From contig JADLBL010000012.1 in NCBI GenBank assembly GCA_020847735.1, positions 1 to 64,000 on the forward strand: a stretch of 64,000 bases of DNA, in the 5' to 3' direction. The DNA comes from Candidatus Eisenbacteria bacterium. Lineage in GTDB: Bacteria > Eisenbacteria > RBG-16-71-46. A program made the translations under genes and the position numbers. The notes under the pieces were generated by a model. The model was not told the DNA's origin and ran no database searches. It was given only the letters and a program-made list of their open reading frames with translations. Of the stretch, positions 46,276 through 54,385 are shown one piece after another; the first letter of the stretch is position 1; each line of letters starts with the position of its first letter.

Positions 46276-47313
46276 GTGTCGGATCGGATCGGAATCGCGG
46301 TCGTGGGAACGGGGGACTGGGGCGCGAACCTGGTCCGTAACTTCTCGAATCTGCCCGGCGCGCGGCTGGTCGCGGTCTGCGACGCCGACGCGAAGCGACT
46401 CGAGAAGACGGCCGCGCAGTACGCGGGCACGAAGGCGTATTCCGACGTCGCGCAGGTCGCCGCCGACCCCGACATCCAGGGCGTGGTCGTCGCGGCGTCG
46501 GCGGTGAGCCACTATCCGCTCGCCAAGTCGCTGCTCGAGGCGGGCAAGGACGTTTACGTCGAGAAGCCGCTGACGCTCGAGGTCGCGCACGCCGAGGAGC
46601 TCTGCCGGCTGGCGAAGCAGAAGGGCCGCGTCCTGATGGTCGGGCACCTGCTCCTGTACCACCCGGGCGTCCAGTACCTGAAGAAGATGGTGCAGGACGG
46701 ATCGATCGGCGACCTGCTCTACATCTACTGTCAGCGCGTCAACCTCGGCAAGGTCCGCAGGGACGAGAACGCGCTGTGGAGCTTCGCGCCGCACGACCTG
46801 TCGGTCGTGCTCCACCTGCTCGAAGCCGAACCGCTGGACGTGGTCGCCCGCGGCTCCGACTTCCTGCAGTCCGGCGTCGAGGACGTCGTGTTCGTGGACA
46901 TGAAGTTCCCCGGCGGCAAGCTGGCGCACGTGCACGTTTCGTGGCTCGATCCCCACAAGCTGCGCAAGTTCACCGTCGTGGGCTCGCAGAAGATGGTCGT
47001 GTTCGACGACATGGAGGCCAGCGAGAAGATCCGGATCTACGACAAGGGCGTGGACCGCGCCGGACAGATCGTGTCGTACGGCGACGCGCTCACGGTGCGC
47101 AGCGGCGACATCCTGATCCCGAAGATCTCGCTGCAGGAGCCGCTGCGGCTCGAGTGTCTGCACTTCGTCGAGTGCGTCCGCGATCGCAAGACCCCGCTCA
47201 CGGACGGGCTCGGCGGGCTGCGGGTCGTCAAGGTCCTGGACGCGGCCCAGAAGTCGCTCAGGTCCGGCGGCGCTCCGGTGGCGATCCAGCCGCTGCCCCA
47301 GGAGGTCGCGTGA
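46276..47313 (+). CDS. wbpB: Gfo/Idh/MocA sugar dehydrogenase, WbpB-like
   Basis: The 345-residue NAD-dependent oxidoreductase has a Rossmann start (GIAVVGTGDWGANLVRNF), the catalytic EKP motif (VYVEKPLTLEVAHAEEL) and HLLLYHPGVQYLKK. With the next two genes it matches the WbpB-WbpD-WbpE set that converts UDP-GlcNAc-uronate to its 3-keto, 3-amino and 3-acetamido forms. GTG at 46276 is chosen: GGAGG lies five bases upstream, whereas the ATG at 46258 lacks a ribosome site. The WbpB role is inferred from context. Confidence 0.82.
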   Translation: MSDRIGIAVVGTGDWGANLVRNFSNLPGARLVAVCDADAKRLEKTAAQYAGTKAYSDVAQVAADPDIQGVVVAASAVSHYPLAKSLLEAGKDVYVEKPLTLEVAHAEELCRLAKQKGRVLMVGHLLLYHPGVQYLKKMVQDGSIGDLLYIYCQRVNLGKVRRDENALWSFAPHDLSVVLHLLEAEPLDVVARGSDFLQSGVEDVVFVDMKFPGGKLAHVHVSWLDPHKLRKFTVVGSQKMVVFDDMEASEKIRIYDKGVDRAGQIVSYGDALTVRSGDILIPKISLQEPLRLECLHFVECVRDRKTPLTDGLGGLRVVKVLDAAQKSLRSGGAPVAIQPLPQEVA

Positions 47314-48068
47314 CCAGCGTCGTCCATCCGACCGCGCGCATCGGCGAGGGCACGACGCTCGGCGAGTTCTGCGTCATCGGGGCGAACGTCGTGCTCGGGG
47401 CCGGCTGCCGGCTGGGCCATCACGTCGTGATCCACGAGGACACGGTGGTGGGGAGCACCGTCCGCATCGACGACCACGCCTCCCTGGGCAAGCGCCCCAT
47501 GAAGGCCGCGAACTCCGCGACCACGAAGGAGCAGGAGCTGCCGCCGCTCACGGTCGGTGAGCTGAGCATCGTCGGCACGGGCGTCGTGCTCTATCGCGGC
47601 GCCGCCGTGGACGCCAAGGTCCTGATGGCCGACCTCGCGACCATCCGCGAGAACGTCACCATCGGGCGCGGCACGATCGTCGGGCGCGGCGTCACGGTCG
47701 AGAATTTCTGCACCGTCGGCCGCTACTGCAAGCTCGAGAGCGAGTGCTACATCACCGCCTACTCGACGCTCGAGGACCGCGTCTTCATCGCCCCCGGCGT
47801 CGTCACCTCGAACGACAACTTCGTAGGTCGCACGCAGGAGCGCTTCAAGCACTTCAAGGGCGTCACGGTCCGCAAGGGCGGCCGCGTCGGCGCCGGCAGC
47901 GTGACGCTGCCGGGCGTGACCATCGGCGAGGACGCCCTCGTCGCCGCCGGCTCGACGGTCACGAAGGACGTCGAGGCGCGCATGATCGTGATGGGCAAGC
48001 CGGCGCGTCCGCTGCGGCCGGTGCCCGTCGAACAGTTGCTCGAGAACCAGGGATGGGCGGACGCGTAG
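47310..48068 (+). CDS. wbpD: Hexapeptide-repeat acetyltransferase, WbpD-like
   Basis: The 252-residue protein is a left-handed beta-helix of hexapeptide repeats (PTARIGEGTTLGEFCVIG, VLGAGCRLGHHVVI, VGAGSVTLPGVTIGEDALV). It should N-acetylate the 3-amino group of a nucleotide sugar. It is longer than WbpD (about 190) owing to a middle segment (KRPMKAANSATTKEQELPP). GTG overlaps the wbpB stop (GTGA). Other hexapeptide acyltransferases of surface sugars remain possible. Confidence 0.78.
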   Translation: MTSVVHPTARIGEGTTLGEFCVIGANVVLGAGCRLGHHVVIHEDTVVGSTVRIDDHASLGKRPMKAANSATTKEQELPPLTVGELSIVGTGVVLYRGAAVDAKVLMADLATIRENVTIGRGTIVGRGVTVENFCTVGRYCKLESECYITAYSTLEDRVFIAPGVVTSNDNFVGRTQERFKHFKGVTVRKGGRVGAGSVTLPGVTIGEDALVAAGSTVTKDVEARMIVMGKPARPLRPVPVEQLLENQGWADA

Positions 48069-48103
48069 CCGCGGCCGCCCGGAATCGACCGAGGGAGAGC
48101 CCC

Positions 48104-49225
48104 ATGCCGACCAACACCATCGCGAAGGTGCCGCTGCTCGACCTGCGCGCGCAGTACGACACGATCCGTCCCGAGGTCGACGCCGCCGTCCGGGGCGTCC
48201 TGGAGAGCTGCCATTTCATCGGCGGGCCCGAGATCGCGGGGCTCGAGCAGGAGGTCGCACGCTATTCGCAGACCTCGCACGCGGTAGCCTGCGCGTCGGG
48301 CACGGACGCGATCCTGCTCGGGCTGTGGGCCCTGGACATCGGTCCCGGGGACGAGGTGATCTGCCCGACCTACACGTTCTTCGCCACGGCCGGCACGGTG
48401 GCCAACAACGGCGCCACCCCGGTGTTCGTGGACGTGGACCCGAAGACCTACAACCTCGATCTGCACCTGCTCGAGAAGGCAATCACCCCGCGCACCAAGG
48501 CGGTCGTGGCGGTCTCGCTGTTCGGCCAGTGCGCGGACATCCCGGCGCTCAAGGCGATCTGCGACAAGCACCAGCTCTACCTGATCGAGGACGCGGCGCA
48601 GTCCATCGGCTCGGAGTGGGAGGGCCGCCGCTCGGGTTCGATGAGCGACTTCGGCACGTTCTCGTTCTTCCCCTCGAAGAACCTCGGCGGCGCCGGTGAC
48701 GGCGGGATGATCGTCACCCAGAGCGCCGAGCTGGCGGACAAGGTCCGGCTGCTGTGCAACCACGGCGCGAGGCCGAAGTACTACCACTCGGTCGTCGGGA
48801 CCAACTCGCGGCTGGACGCCCTGCAGGCGGCCATCCTGCGCGTGAAGCTGCGGCACCTCGACCGCTGGAGCGAGGGCCGGGCGAAGAACGCCGCGCTCTA
48901 CAACCGCCTGTTCGAGGGCTCGAAGGTCGGCACGCCCCACCACGACCCGCGCACGCGCCACATCTACAACCAGTACGTGATCCGCGTGGCCCGCCGCGAC
49001 GAGCTCAAGAAGCATCTGGCCGAGCGGAACATCGGCTGCGAGGTCTACTACCCGGTGCCGCTGCACCTGCAGAAGTGCTTCGCCCACCTCGGGGGCAAGC
49101 CGGGCGACCTGCCCGTCTCCGAGGCGGCGGCGAACGAGACGCTGGCCCTGCCCATCTATCCCGAGCTGACGGAGGACATGATTCGCCACGTCGCGCAGTC
49201 CGTGCGCGAGTTCGTGGAAGGCTGA
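48104..49225 (+). CDS. wbpE: DegT/DnrJ/EryC1/StrS sugar aminotransferase, WbpE-like
   Basis: The 373-residue PLP enzyme transfers an amino group to a keto-sugar nucleotide. Conserved blocks: PLLDLRAQYDTIRPEV, ACASGTDAILLGLWAL, PTYTFFATAGTVAN, LIEDAAQSIGSEWEG and the PLP-Lys segment FFPSKNLGGAGDGGM. It follows wbpD by 35 nt behind GAGGGAGAG. The three-gene set is predicted to build a 2,3-diacetamido uronate for polysaccharide or glycoprotein; no polymerase or transferase genes are adjacent. Confidence 0.85.
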   Translation: MPTNTIAKVPLLDLRAQYDTIRPEVDAAVRGVLESCHFIGGPEIAGLEQEVARYSQTSHAVACASGTDAILLGLWALDIGPGDEVICPTYTFFATAGTVANNGATPVFVDVDPKTYNLDLHLLEKAITPRTKAVVAVSLFGQCADIPALKAICDKHQLYLIEDAAQSIGSEWEGRRSGSMSDFGTFSFFPSKNLGGAGDGGMIVTQSAELADKVRLLCNHGARPKYYHSVVGTNSRLDALQAAILRVKLRHLDRWSEGRAKNAALYNRLFEGSKVGTPHHDPRTRHIYNQYVIRVARRDELKKHLAERNIGCEVYYPVPLHLQKCFAHLGGKPGDLPVSEAAANETLALPIYPELTEDMIRHVAQSVREFVEG

Positions 49226-49230
49226 AACCA

Positions 49231-49321
49231 GCGGGCGCGATCGCGCCCGCAGGACGTGGATCACCGAAGCGCGCCGCCCACCCGCCCTCACGGCGGCGCG
49301 CTTCCGACGGTTCGACGAACC
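49231..49321. terminator. Cluster of three hairpins between wbpE and the kinase gene
   Basis: A perfect 20-bp palindrome (49231-49250), a 13-bp perfect inverted repeat (49266-49278 with 49292-49304) and a 5-bp hairpin (49309-49313 with 49317-49321) follow in tandem. None has a T-run. The first probably ends the wbp transcript. No clear promoter for the kinase gene was recognised in the remaining bases. Confidence 0.45.
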
Positions 49322-49359
49322 CCGCCGAGCAACCCCTGGCCCGGCGGTGACGCGGGTCC

Positions 49360-51270
49360 ATGACCGAAGCGAACAGCGAAGCGCTGCGCACCCTGTTGCG
49401 CAGGGTGGACGAAGTCCGGGGGCTTTCCGATCGCGCCGCGACCACGGCGACGGCGGGGCTCGACGACTCCGACACGCTCGTGCGCACGCTCTCGGAGCTG
49501 GTCGAAGAGCTCGAGCGCAGCCATCGGCGCCTGATCGAGACGAACGTCCAGCTCGTCTCCCTGCGCGAGGTGGCCGGCAGCCTGAGCCGCACCGTGGACA
49601 CTGGCGAGACCACCCGCACGGTCGCGCGCTACCTGCAGCACGCCTTCGGCTTCGAGCAGGTGGGCCTGCTGCTCGTGGATCGCGAGCGCGGGCGGCTCAC
49701 GGGCGCGTGGACCGGCGCCTCCGGCCCCGGCGAGACGCTGGAATGCCCGCTCATCGGCGAGCGCGGCGCCCTCGCGCGCACCGTGTGGCGAAACCGCGCG
49801 CTGCTCCACCAGGACGGCCGCCGGCATCCGCCCGTCTTCCTCGCCGAAGGTCACCCGCTTTACGAACGTTTCCAGCAGATCGGCTCGCTGGCGAGCGTGC
49901 CGCTGCAGCGCAGCCCCTCGGGGGGCGCGGCCGGTGCGTGCGAGGGCTGCCTGCTCGGAGATGCCCGCCTGCTCGTGCCGCCTCCGGGACCGGCCGCGGA
50001 CGGGTGGCCCGGCGAGACCGAGGCCGCTCAGAAGCGCTGCCTCGCCTGCGGCGGCTTCGCCTCCCTCGGCGTGATCGCCGCCGCCCGCTCGGCCGGCGCG
50101 CCGCCGCTGACCGCCGGCGACGTCACGCTGCTCGAATCCATCGCGCTGTCGGTGGCGCCGATGGTCGAAAACGCCCGGCTCCTGCAGGATCTGCGACGGA
50201 GCGAGCGATTCCAGCAGGACGTGCTCGACGGCATCGTCAGCTCGCTCGTGGCCGTGAACCTCGACGGCGAGGTCCTGAGCCTCAACCGCGCGGCCGAGGA
50301 TCTCCTGGGCTGGCCCGAGGCCGAGGCGCTCACGCGGCCGGCCGCCGAGGTGCTGGGCGAGGACGTGGACCTGCTGGTGCGCGACACGCTCGATCAGGGC
50401 CGTGACGCCCAGCGGCAGGAAGCCATGGTGCGTGCACGCGACGGATCGGCCGTGCCGGTCCAGCTCACGACCTCGCGGCTGCGTGACGATTCCGACGTCG
50501 TCTACGGGGCGATCGCCACCTTCCTCGATCTGACGCCGATCAAGCGCGCCGAGGAGAACGCCCGGCGCCTCGACCGCCTGGCCGCGCTCGGGCGGTTCAC
50601 TTCCAGCGTCGCGCACGAGATCCGCAATCCACTCACCGGAATCGGCATGGGCGTCCAACACCTGTCGCGGGCGCTGGGGGAGGATCCGGCGCAGCGGCGC
50701 AGCGTCGACTTCATCCTCGGCGAGATCAAGCGCCTCGACCGCATCGTGCAGGACCTGTTCGACGTCACGCACCCGCGCCGCCTGGAACTGCGGCCGCGCC
50801 CGCTGCTCGAGACGGCGCGGCGCGCGCACCAGTCGCTCGAGCCGGTGCTTCGCGAGCGGCGCGTGGAGGTCTTCTTCGACTCCCCCCACGGCCTGCCGGA
50901 CGCGCCGCACGACGCCGACCAGCTCCAGCAGGTGTTCATCAACCTCATCAAGAACGCGGCCGAGGCGTCGCCCGCCGGCAGCCGCATCGCCGTGCGCTTC
51001 GCCAGCGAGCGGCCGGCCGGCGGGCGCGGCGCGCCCGTCAGCCTCGTGGCGACGGTCACCGACCAGGGCCACGGAATCGACGAAGCGACCTGCCGCACGT
51101 TGTTCGAGCCGTTCTTCACGACCAAGCCCGGAGGCACCGGCCTCGGGTTGTACATCTCACACGACATCGTCAAGCGACACGGCGGAAACCTGTCCGTCCA
51201 CAGCGAACCGGGCCACGGCGCCACGTTCCGCGTGGAGTTGCCGTTGGATGCCCAGGGAGGACGATCATGA
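49360..51270 (+). CDS. Sensor histidine kinase (GAF with cysteine-pair insert, PAS, HisKA, HATPase)
   Basis: The 636-residue cytoplasmic kinase has no membrane segment. An N-terminal helix (1-75) leads to a GAF domain (about 78-275), a PAS domain (about 280-395), the HisKA domain with phospho-acceptor H419 in SSVAHEIRNPLTG, and an ATPase domain (N-box INLIKNAAEAS, G1 DQGHGID, G2 GGTGLGLYISHDIVKRHGG). The GAF carries an insert with C194xxC197 and C227xxC230, a possible metal or redox site. It is the NtrB class and overlaps its partner regulator (ATGA). Confidence 0.92.
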   Translation: MTEANSEALRTLLRRVDEVRGLSDRAATTATAGLDDSDTLVRTLSELVEELERSHRRLIETNVQLVSLREVAGSLSRTVDTGETTRTVARYLQHAFGFEQVGLLLVDRERGRLTGAWTGASGPGETLECPLIGERGALARTVWRNRALLHQDGRRHPPVFLAEGHPLYERFQQIGSLASVPLQRSPSGGAAGACEGCLLGDARLLVPPPGPAADGWPGETEAAQKRCLACGGFASLGVIAAARSAGAPPLTAGDVTLLESIALSVAPMVENARLLQDLRRSERFQQDVLDGIVSSLVAVNLDGEVLSLNRAAEDLLGWPEAEALTRPAAEVLGEDVDLLVRDTLDQGRDAQRQEAMVRARDGSAVPVQLTTSRLRDDSDVVYGAIATFLDLTPIKRAEENARRLDRLAALGRFTSSVAHEIRNPLTGIGMGVQHLSRALGEDPAQRRSVDFILGEIKRLDRIVQDLFDVTHPRRLELRPRPLLETARRAHQSLEPVLRERRVEVFFDSPHGLPDAPHDADQLQQVFINLIKNAAEASPAGSRIAVRFASERPAGGRGAPVSLVATVTDQGHGIDEATCRTLFEPFFTTKPGGTGLGLYISHDIVKRHGGNLSVHSEPGHGATFRVELPLDAQGGRS

Positions 51271-52703
51271 GCAAGGCGAACGTACTGGTCGTGGACGACC
51301 AGGATTCGATCCGACACTTCGTCAGCCAGGCGCTCGAGGAGGACGGCTACACGGTCCTCGCGGCGGCCTCCGTGCGCGAGGCCCGCGAGGCCATCGAGCG
51401 GGACATGCCCGACCTGGCGTTTCTCGACCTCAAACTTCCCGACGGCACCGGGATCGAGCTGCTGCGCGAGATCAAGCGCGTCCAGCCCGAGGTTCCGGTC
51501 GTGCTCATGACCGCCTTCGGCGAGCTGGAAACGGCCGTCGAGGCCATGAGCGCCGGCGCCTTCTGGTTCGTGAAGAAGCCGTTCCAGAACGAGGAGCTGC
51601 TGGCGCTGGCCCAGCGGGCGATGGAGTCGCAGAAGCTGTGGCTCGAGCTGCGCCGCCTGCGCAACCAGGCGTTCGCGGACGAGGACTACCTGCACTCGTC
51701 CAGCCCGGCGATGCAGGAGGCCTACGCGATCGCCGAGCAGGTGGCGCGCGGCGACACGACCAGCGTCCTGATCGAGGGCGAGAGCGGCACCGGCAAGGAA
51801 TACTTCGCGAACCTCATCCACCGCATGAGCGCCCGGCACTCCCAGCCGTTCGTCGAAATCAACTGCGCGGCCATCCCGAGCGAATTGCTCGAATCCGAGC
51901 TGTTCGGCCACGAGAAGGGCGCGTTCACCGATGCGCGTGCCCAGAAACTCGGGCTCATGGAGCTGGCGAACGGCGGCACCCTGTTCCTCGACGAAATCGG
52001 CGAGATGTCGCCGATGCTGCAGGTCAAGCTGCTGCGTGTCCTCGAGCGCCGCACCTTCAAGCGTGTCGGCGGCACCAAGGACATCGCCGTCAATCTGCGC
52101 ATCATCTCGGCGACCAACCAGGACCTGGAGAAGATGGTGAAGGAAGGTTCGTTCCGCGAGGACCTCTACTATCGTCTCAAGGTCGTGCCGCTCTACGTGC
52201 CGCCGCTTCGCGAACGACGGGAGGACATCGTCCCGCTGGCCCGGCTGTTCATGGAACGCTTCGCGAAGCAGTTCAAGAAGCCGTTCCGCGACCTGTCCAC
52301 GGCGGGCCAGCGCCTGCTGCTCGACTACCCGTGGCCCGGAAACATCCGCGAGTTGCGGAACCTGTTCGAGCGCACCGTGCTTCTGGAGTCGGGGGAGGTG
52401 CTCGACGCTCCGCACTTCAAGCTCGCGGGCAGGGTCCGCGCCTCCGGCGACGCCTCGATCGGCCAGCGCGTGGACGAGGTCGTGACCGGGCCGATTCCGT
52501 CCACCGGCATTCCGTTCGAATCGCTCGTCGAGGAACTGGAGCGGGCCTTGATCCTGCGAGCTTCGTATGCTACGAAGTGGAACCAGAGCCGCACGGCGGA
52601 ACTCCTCAACCTGAAGCGCGACAAGCTCCGCTACCGCATGAAGCTCTTCGGCATCCAGTCGAAGGGCGACGACGAGGCCCAGGACCATTCTTCGGCTGCC
52701 TGA
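51267..52703 (+). CDS. NtrC-family sigma-54-dependent response regulator
   Basis: The 478-residue regulator has a receiver domain with D10/D11, phospho-acceptor D54 and K103, an AAA+ domain with Walker A GESGTGKE and Walker [13 protein letters not shown], and a Fis-type helix-turn-helix ([20 protein letters not shown]). The sigma-54 contact loop reads GAFTDA, not the usual GAFTGA, which may alter contact with sigma-54. The R-finger region [22 protein letters not shown] is normal. Coupled to the kinase; target promoters unknown, but one -24/-12 site lies at 45111. Confidence 0.94.
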   Translation: MSKANVLVVDDQDSIRHFVSQALEEDGYTVLAAASVREAREAIERDMPDLAFLDLKLPDGTGIELLREIKRVQPEVPVVLMTAFGELETAVEAMSAGAFWFVKKPFQNEELLALAQRAMESQKLWLELRRLRNQAFADEDYLHSSSPAMQEAYAIAEQVARGDTTSVLIEGESGTGKEYFANLIHRMSARHSQPFVEINCAAIPSELLESELFGHEKGAFTDARAQKLGLMELANGGTLFLDEIGEMSPMLQVKLLRVLERRTFKRVGGTKDIAVNLRIISATNQDLEKMVKEGSFREDLYYRLKVVPLYVPPLRERREDIVPLARLFMERFAKQFKKPFRDLSTAGQRLLLDYPWPGNIRELRNLFERTVLLESGEVLDAPHFKLAGRVRASGDASIGQRVDEVVTGPIPSTGIPFESLVEELERALILRASYATKWNQSRTAELLNLKRDKLRYRMKLFGIQSKGDDEAQDHSSAA

Positions 52704-53226
52704 CACCGAGCCCCGCGCCCCGCGCGCGGCCCTCGCGGCCGCGCTGACGGCCGCGGGGCTCGTGCTTTGTTCCTGCGCCTACACGAGCAGTCCCGCGCTG
52801 CTGCCGTCGCACCTCAAGTCGGTGGCGATCCCGACGTTCGAGAACGCGACCACCGAGTACACGCTCGACCAGGAGATCTCGCAGGCCGTGGTCCAGCGTT
52901 TCGTGCGCGACAACCATCTCAAGGTCGTGGACGAGAAGTCGGCGAACTGCGTCGTGCGGGGAAGGATCACGCAGTACAAGAACGCGGTCTTCGGCTTCAC
53001 CGACGCCTCGACCGCGCAGGAGTACCGCGTCACGATCGCCGTGCAGGTGACGTTCAAGGACCTGGTCAAGAATCGCGAGCTGTGGAGCGACGAGATCGTC
53101 CGCACCGCGAACTACTACGTGCAGGACGTGCCGGGGCAGACGGCGAAGACGGAGAGCGATGGACGCAAGGAAGCCATCGACAAGATCGCGGACGAAATCC
53201 TCACCCGCTCGGTCGAAGGCTGGTGA
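52696..53226 (+). CDS. lptE: LptE-like LPS-assembly lipoprotein; start uncertain
   Basis: The mature part (from the Cys in VLCSCAYTSS) matches LptE: LKSVAIPTFENATTEYTL, LDQEISQAVVQRFVRD, ANCVVRGRITQYKN and VQVTFKDLVKNRELWSDE. LptE plugs LptD in the outer membrane for LPS insertion. A signal peptide (ALAAALTAAGLVL before LCSC) is coded upstream of the first standard start (GTG 52762), so translation must begin earlier; CTG 52696 gives an n-region PDTEPRAPR and overlaps the regulator by 8 nt. ATT 52687 is another option. lptE next to holA and leuS is a common grouping. Confidence 0.75.
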   Translation: MPDTEPRAPRAALAAALTAAGLVLCSCAYTSSPALLPSHLKSVAIPTFENATTEYTLDQEISQAVVQRFVRDNHLKVVDEKSANCVVRGRITQYKNAVFGFTDASTAQEYRVTIAVQVTFKDLVKNRELWSDEIVRTANYYVQDVPGQTAKTESDGRKEAIDKIADEILTRSVEGW

Positions 53227-53284
53227 CGACGCGGGCGCGCGCGCGCCCGCCCGCCGCGGCGCCGCGACGAAGGCCCGCGCGGCG

Positions 53285-54235
53285 GTGCCGGCCGACGGCC
53301 CGGCGCTGCTCGAACGCGCCTTCGCCGGCGATTTCCCGCCGTCGCTGTACGTCCACGGTCCCGACGAAGCGCTGAAGGCGGCGTTCCTCGGCGAGTACCG
53401 CCGCGCCTGGGCGCTGGCGGTGCCCGAGTCGGCCGCGGCCCGCGTGCTGTGGCCGGGCGAGGACGACGTGGACGTGGTGCTCAACGCCTGGCAGAGCGTC
53501 TCGCTGTTCGCGCCGCGCGAGCTGACGCTGGTGATGGGGGTCGAGGGGCTGGCGCGCAGCGAGAAGCGCGCGAACGAGCTGGCAGCGGGGCTCGGCCGGC
53601 CCGGGGGGGAGTCGCGCATCGTGTTGATCGAGGCGGCGGCCGACAAGCCCCGCAAGACCCTCGCGCCCCTGCAGTCGGCCTGCGCGAACACCTGGGAGGC
53701 CGCGGGCGCGGACACGCGCACCCTCGCGCAATGGGGCAGACGCCGGCTGGCGTCGGAGTCCATCGCCGTCGAGGCCGAAGCGCTCGAGACGCTGGTCAGC
53801 GTGTGCGAAGCCGAGTCGGTTTCCTTCTTCAGCGAGCTCTCCAAGCTCGCGGGCTGGGCGGGACCCGGCGGGAGGGTGACCCGGGCCGACGTGCTGGCCC
53901 TCGCCCGTCCGGTGCTCGGATCGGAGCTGCCGCAGTACCTGCTGGCCGTCGCGATGGGCGACGCGGCCCTCGCCGGCAAGCGGCTCGGCCGGCTGCTCGC
54001 CGCCCGCGAGAGCGAGGGCGAACTGATGTTCGCGCTCGCGAACCTGGTCGGCGGCGCGCTCGGCGGCTGGGCGCGCTGGAAGCCGGCTTCGGCCGAGCTC
54101 ATGCGCCGTCGCTCGCCGCGCGAGCTGGCGCACGCTCTCGACGAGATCTATCGCGCCGAAGCGGCGTGGAAGGGCGGTCGCGCCGACCCGATCGCGGCGC
54201 TCGAGCAGGCGACGCGGGCGGTCGCGGGAGGGTAG
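53285..54235 (+). CDS. holA: DNA polymerase III delta subunit
   Basis: HolA is the clamp-loader subunit that opens the beta clamp. The protein shows the divergent AAA+ start LYVHGPDEALKAAFLGEYR, a middle segment RIVLIEAAADKPRKTLAPLQ and the C-terminal helical domain (LSKLAGWAGPGGRVTRADV, LPQYLLAVAMGDAALAGKRL, LMFALANLVGGALGGW). GTG at 53285 gives the family's roughly 20-residue lead before the first strand. An ATG at 53159 with GGAG is also in frame, but would overlap lptE by 68 nt and add a basic low-complexity region. Confidence 0.8.
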   Translation: MPADGPALLERAFAGDFPPSLYVHGPDEALKAAFLGEYRRAWALAVPESAAARVLWPGEDDVDVVLNAWQSVSLFAPRELTLVMGVEGLARSEKRANELAAGLGRPGGESRIVLIEAAADKPRKTLAPLQSACANTWEAAGADTRTLAQWGRRRLASESIAVEAEALETLVSVCEAESVSFFSELSKLAGWAGPGGRVTRADVLALARPVLGSELPQYLLAVAMGDAALAGKRLGRLLAARESEGELMFALANLVGGALGGWARWKPASAELMRRRSPRELAHALDEIYRAEAAWKGGRADPIAALEQATRAVAGG

Positions 54236-54258
54236 CCGCCGCACGATCGCGCGCCGCC

Positions 54259-54272
54259 CCCGCGCTCGCGGG
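54259..54272 (+). terminator. Short GC hairpin after holA
   Basis: CCCGCG and CGCGGG flank CT (effectively a 4-bp stem with a six-base loop), 24 bases after the stop. No T-run. Weak. Confidence 0.3.
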
Positions 54273-54315
54273 AGCAGGCTCGCCCGCCTCGGCCCGCCGG
54301 CCGGCCGGCCGCCGC

Positions 54316-54345
54316 GTGACGCTCGCCGGGCAGGTCCGTTATCCT
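54316..54345 (+). promoter_or_regulatory. Promoter of leuS
   Basis: GTGACG at 54316-54321, an 18-nt spacer and TATCCT at 54340-54345; the ATG is 40 nt further on. Confidence 0.55.
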
Positions 54346-54385
54346 GCGGCCCCGCTTTCCACTTCGGACCCACGATCAGGGCCCC

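Noticed and set aside
53159-53284. Extended N-terminus for HolA from ATG 53159
   Set aside because: It would overlap lptE by 68 nt and add a basic low-complexity stretch absent from the family; GTG 53285 gives the expected N-terminus. Not fully excluded.
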